From Pseudomonadota bacterium (GTDB lineage: Bacteria; Pseudomonadota; Gammaproteobacteria; Burkholderiales; Burkholderiaceae_C), in assembly GCA_023442945.1 (NCBI GenBank), contig JAEZWW010000081.1, forward strand, positions 1 through 8,965: a stretch of 8,965 nt of DNA. The letters run 5' to 3'. Position numbers and translations under genes: made by a program. The notes beneath the pieces are model-generated. The model did not search any database. It had not been told where the DNA came from and saw only the letters and a program-made list of their open reading frames with translations. Positions 7,097 through 8,965 of the stretch are shown here, one piece after another (the stretch's first letter is position 1; every line of letters starts with the position of its first letter).

Positions 7097-7105
7097 ACAA
7101 GCACG

Positions 7106-8965
7106 ATGTCCGCAGAACCCACTGCAGCAGCCCCCGGTCAGGATCCCAACCAGCAGGAAACCCGAGAGTGGACAGACGCGCTGTCCGCCGTGATCGAACA
7201 GGCTGGCCCCGAGCGCGCACACTTTTTGCTGGAGCAACTGCTGGAACATGCGCGCCAGCACTCCATCGACATGCCGTTTTCGGCCACGACCGGCTACGTC
7301 AACACCATCGAGCCGGACCAGGAGCCGCGCTGCCCCGGCAACATCGCGATTGAAAAGCGCTTGCGCGCGTACATGCGCTGGAACGCCATGGCCATGGTCG
7401 TGCGTGCCAACCGCCTCAAGCCCGACGACGGCGGTGACCTGGGCGGCCACATCGGCTCGTTCGCCTCGCTGGCCAGCATGTGGGGCGCCGGCTTCAACCA
7501 TTTCTGGCACGCCGAAAGTGAAGGCCACGGCGGCGACTGCATTTACATCCAGGGCCACAGCGCGCCCGGCATCTACGCGCGTGCCTACCTGGAAGGCCGC
7601 ATCACCGAAGAGCAGTTGGAAAACTTCCGCCAGGAAGTGGACGGCAAGGGCCTGTCCAGCTACCCACACCCCAAGCTGATGCCGGGCTTCTGGCAGTTCC
7701 CCACGGTGTCGATGGGCCTGGGCCCGCTGATGGCGATCTACCAGGCGCGCTTCCTGAAGTACCTGGACGCCCGCGGCATCGCGGACACCAAGAACCGCAA
7801 GGTCTGGGTCTTCCTGGGCGACGGCGAGATGGACGAGCCGGAAAGCACCGGCGCCATCAGCCTGGCCGCGCGTGAAAACCTGGACAACCTGATCTTCGTC
7901 ATCAACTGCAACCTGCAGCGCCTGGACGGCCCGGTGCGCGGCAACGGCAAGATCATCCAGGAGCTGGAAGGCGACTTCCGTGGCGCTGGCTGGAACGTCA
8001 TCAAGCTGATCTGGGGCAAGGGCTGGGACGAACTGCTGGCGCGCGACAAGAGTGGCAAGCTCAAGCAACTCATGATGGAGACGTTGGACGGCGACTACCA
8101 GGCCATGAAGGCCAACGACGGTGCCTTCGTGCGTGAGCACTTCTTCGGCAAATATCCCGAGACCGCCAAGCTCGTCGAGCACATGAGCGACGAAGAAATC
8201 TTCGAGCTGCGCCGTGGCGGCCACGACCCGGAGAAGGTCTACGCCGCGTTCGACTTCGCCTACCGCCACAAAGGCCAGCCCACCGTGCTGCTGGTCAAGA
8301 CCGTCAAGGGCTACGGCATGGGCAAGGCGGGCGAGGGCAAGAACACCGTCCACCAGACCAAGAAGCTGTCGGACGAAGACATTCGCTACGTGCGCGACCG
8401 CTTCAACATCCCGGTGCCCGACAGCGAACTCGACAAGCTGCCGTACTACAAACCGGCCGACGACACGCCGGAGATGAAGTACCTGCAGGAGCGCCGCAAG
8501 GCCCTGGGCGGCTACCTGCCGCTGCGCCGCGCCAAGTCGGACGAAAGCTTCACCATCCCGGCGCTGGACACCTTCAAGGCCGTGCTCGAACCCACGGCCG
8601 AGGGCCGCGAGATCAGCACCACCCAGGCCTTCGTGCGTTTCTTGACGCAACTGCTGCGCGACAAGGCGTTCGGCCCGCGCGTGGTGCCCATCCTGGTGGA
8701 CGAGGCGCGCACCTTCGGCATGGAAGGTCTGTTCCGCCAGATCGGCATCTACAACCCGAAAGGCCAGCTGTACACCCCGGTCGATAAAGACCAGGTCATG
8801 TACTACAAGGAAGCCAAGGACGGCCAGATCCTGCAGGAAGGCATCAACGAAGCCGGCGGCATGTGCAGCTGGATCGCCGCGGCCACCAGCTACAGCACGA
8901 GCAACCGCATCATGATGCCGTTCTACGTGTTCTATTCGATGTTCGGCTTCCAGCGCGTGGGCGAT
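7106..8965 (+). CDS. aceE: Pyruvate dehydrogenase E1 component, homodimeric type (partial, 3' end outside window)
   Basis: The first 620 codons of a protein that is usually close to 890-900 residues. It is the ThDP-dependent E1 of the pyruvate dehydrogenase complex, which decarboxylates pyruvate and acetylates the lipoyl groups of E2 (AceF). The ThDP/Mg motif is intact: GDGEMDEPES (238-247) with N267 and N269 in FVINCNLQRLDGPV. These align with D230, N258 and N260 of E. coli AceE, with an offset of 9. H416 (KNTVHQTKK) matches E. coli H407 at the same offset. The segment QEGINEAGGMCSW contains E582, probably the conserved activating glutamate, and the window ends in the typical FYSMFGFQRVGD. 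The N-terminus (EWTDALSAVIEQAGPERAHFLLEQLLEHAR) is the usual E2-interacting region. The reading frame is uninterrupted. aceF and lpdA would be expected downstream, but they lie outside the window. Confidence 0.97.
   Translation, partial: MSAEPTAAAPGQDPNQQETREWTDALSAVIEQAGPERAHFLLEQLLEHARQHSIDMPFSATTGYVNTIEPDQEPRCPGNIAIEKRLRAYMRWNAMAMVVRANRLKPDDGGDLGGHIGSFASLASMWGAGFNHFWHAESEGHGGDCIYIQGHSAPGIYARAYLEGRITEEQLENFRQEVDGKGLSSYPHPKLMPGFWQFPTVSMGLGPLMAIYQARFLKYLDARGIADTKNRKVWVFLGDGEMDEPESTGAISLAARENLDNLIFVINCNLQRLDGPVRGNGKIIQELEGDFRGAGWNVIKLIWGKGWDELLARDKSGKLKQLMMETLDGDYQAMKANDGAFVREHFFGKYPETAKLVEHMSDEEIFELRRGGHDPEKVYAAFDFAYRHKGQPTVLLVKTVKGYGMGKAGEGKNTVHQTKKLSDEDIRYVRDRFNIPVPDSELDKLPYYKPADDTPEMKYLQERRKALGGYLPLRRAKSDESFTIPALDTFKAVLEPTAEGREISTTQAFVRFLTQLLRDKAFGPRVVPILVDEARTFGMEGLFRQIGIYNPKGQLYTPVDKDQVMYYKEAKDGQILQEGINEAGGMCSWIAAATSYSTSNRIMMPFYVFYSMFGFQRVGD

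Larger units (their letters stand above)
6919..7105. promoter_or_regulatory. Divergent AT-rich control region between the sensor kinase and aceE
   Basis: This 187-bp gap must hold the promoters for aceE (rightward) and probably for the kinase-regulator operon (leftward). The stretch 6988-7050 is far more AT-rich than the genes on either side. It contains a cluster of palindromic pentamers (separate entry) and a plausible leftward promoter (separate entry). For aceE I see no near-consensus sigma-70 pair. The best is TTGGAA (7023-7028) with a poor TAATGA (7046-7051) at 17-bp spacing, which is weak. I do not see a PdhR-type operator. Confidence 0.7.

Noticed and set aside
6988..7105. Possible leader peptide beginning ATGAAATTTCAT before aceE
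   Set aside because: The frame has no ribosome site and no stop before the aceE start; it continues into aceE out of frame, so it is not a discrete leader peptide. The ATG is simply part of the palindrome.
6919..7105. PdhR-type operator in front of aceE
   Set aside because: I looked for an AATTGGT-N3-ACCAATT-like box on both strands and found none; the palindromes present have a different core.
4438..7353. 971-codon open frame on the plus strand across the kinase gene
   Set aside because: It is antisense to a kinase with all motifs intact. The product is rich in Arg, Gln, His, Ala and Val with no recognisable domain, runs through the promoter region and overlaps the aceE start. This is the usual stop-poor shadow frame of a GC-rich gene.
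7076..8650. 524-codon open frame antisense to aceE
   Set aside because: The opposite strand encodes AceE with exact ThDP motifs. The antisense product has shadow-frame composition and no ribosome site or known domain.

Overview
The window looks like ordinary core chromosome of a GC-rich betaproteobacterium in the Burkholderiales, most likely family Comamonadaceae (an Acidovorax/Ottowia/Diaphorobacter-type organism). This rests on protein character (homodimeric-type AceE, oligopeptidase A, a DUF4124-glutaredoxin protein), on strong GC bias at third codon positions, and on intergenic hairpin repeats of a kind I recall from that family. No genome comparison was possible. I see no insertion sequence, CRISPR array, tRNA, rRNA or prophage gene.

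Layout: five genes lie on the minus strand and one on the plus strand. Read in the direction of transcription, the minus-strand series starts near 6918. It runs: a membrane sensor histidine kinase (6918-4396); its FixJ/NarL-type response regulator (4399-3770, start overlapping the kinase stop by 4 nt); a terminator-like double hairpin (about 3715-3762); folD (3652-2798); prlC/oligopeptidase A (2633-585); and a secreted DUF4124-glutaredoxin protein that starts at 508 and leaves the window at base 1. On the plus strand aceE, the E1 subunit of pyruvate dehydrogenase, starts at 7106 behind a strong Shine-Dalgarno sequence. It is cut by the right edge after 620 codons.

The kinase and aceE are divergent and share a 187-bp AT-rich intergenic region. 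That region contains five exact copies of the pentamer ATGAA/TTCAT, arranged as overlapping palindromes. This is the most interesting regulatory signal here: the two-component system may control its own operon, aceE, or both. That is inference from arrangement, not proof.

A 29-bp direct repeat (3 mismatches) occurs once on each side of folD, and each copy sits in or next to a hairpin. The upstream copy also supplies the U-run of the probable terminator after the response regulator. I found no sign of a wholly new system. The leads worth following are the operator cluster, the folD-flanking repeats, the overlapping hairpins and the aceE-linked two-component system.
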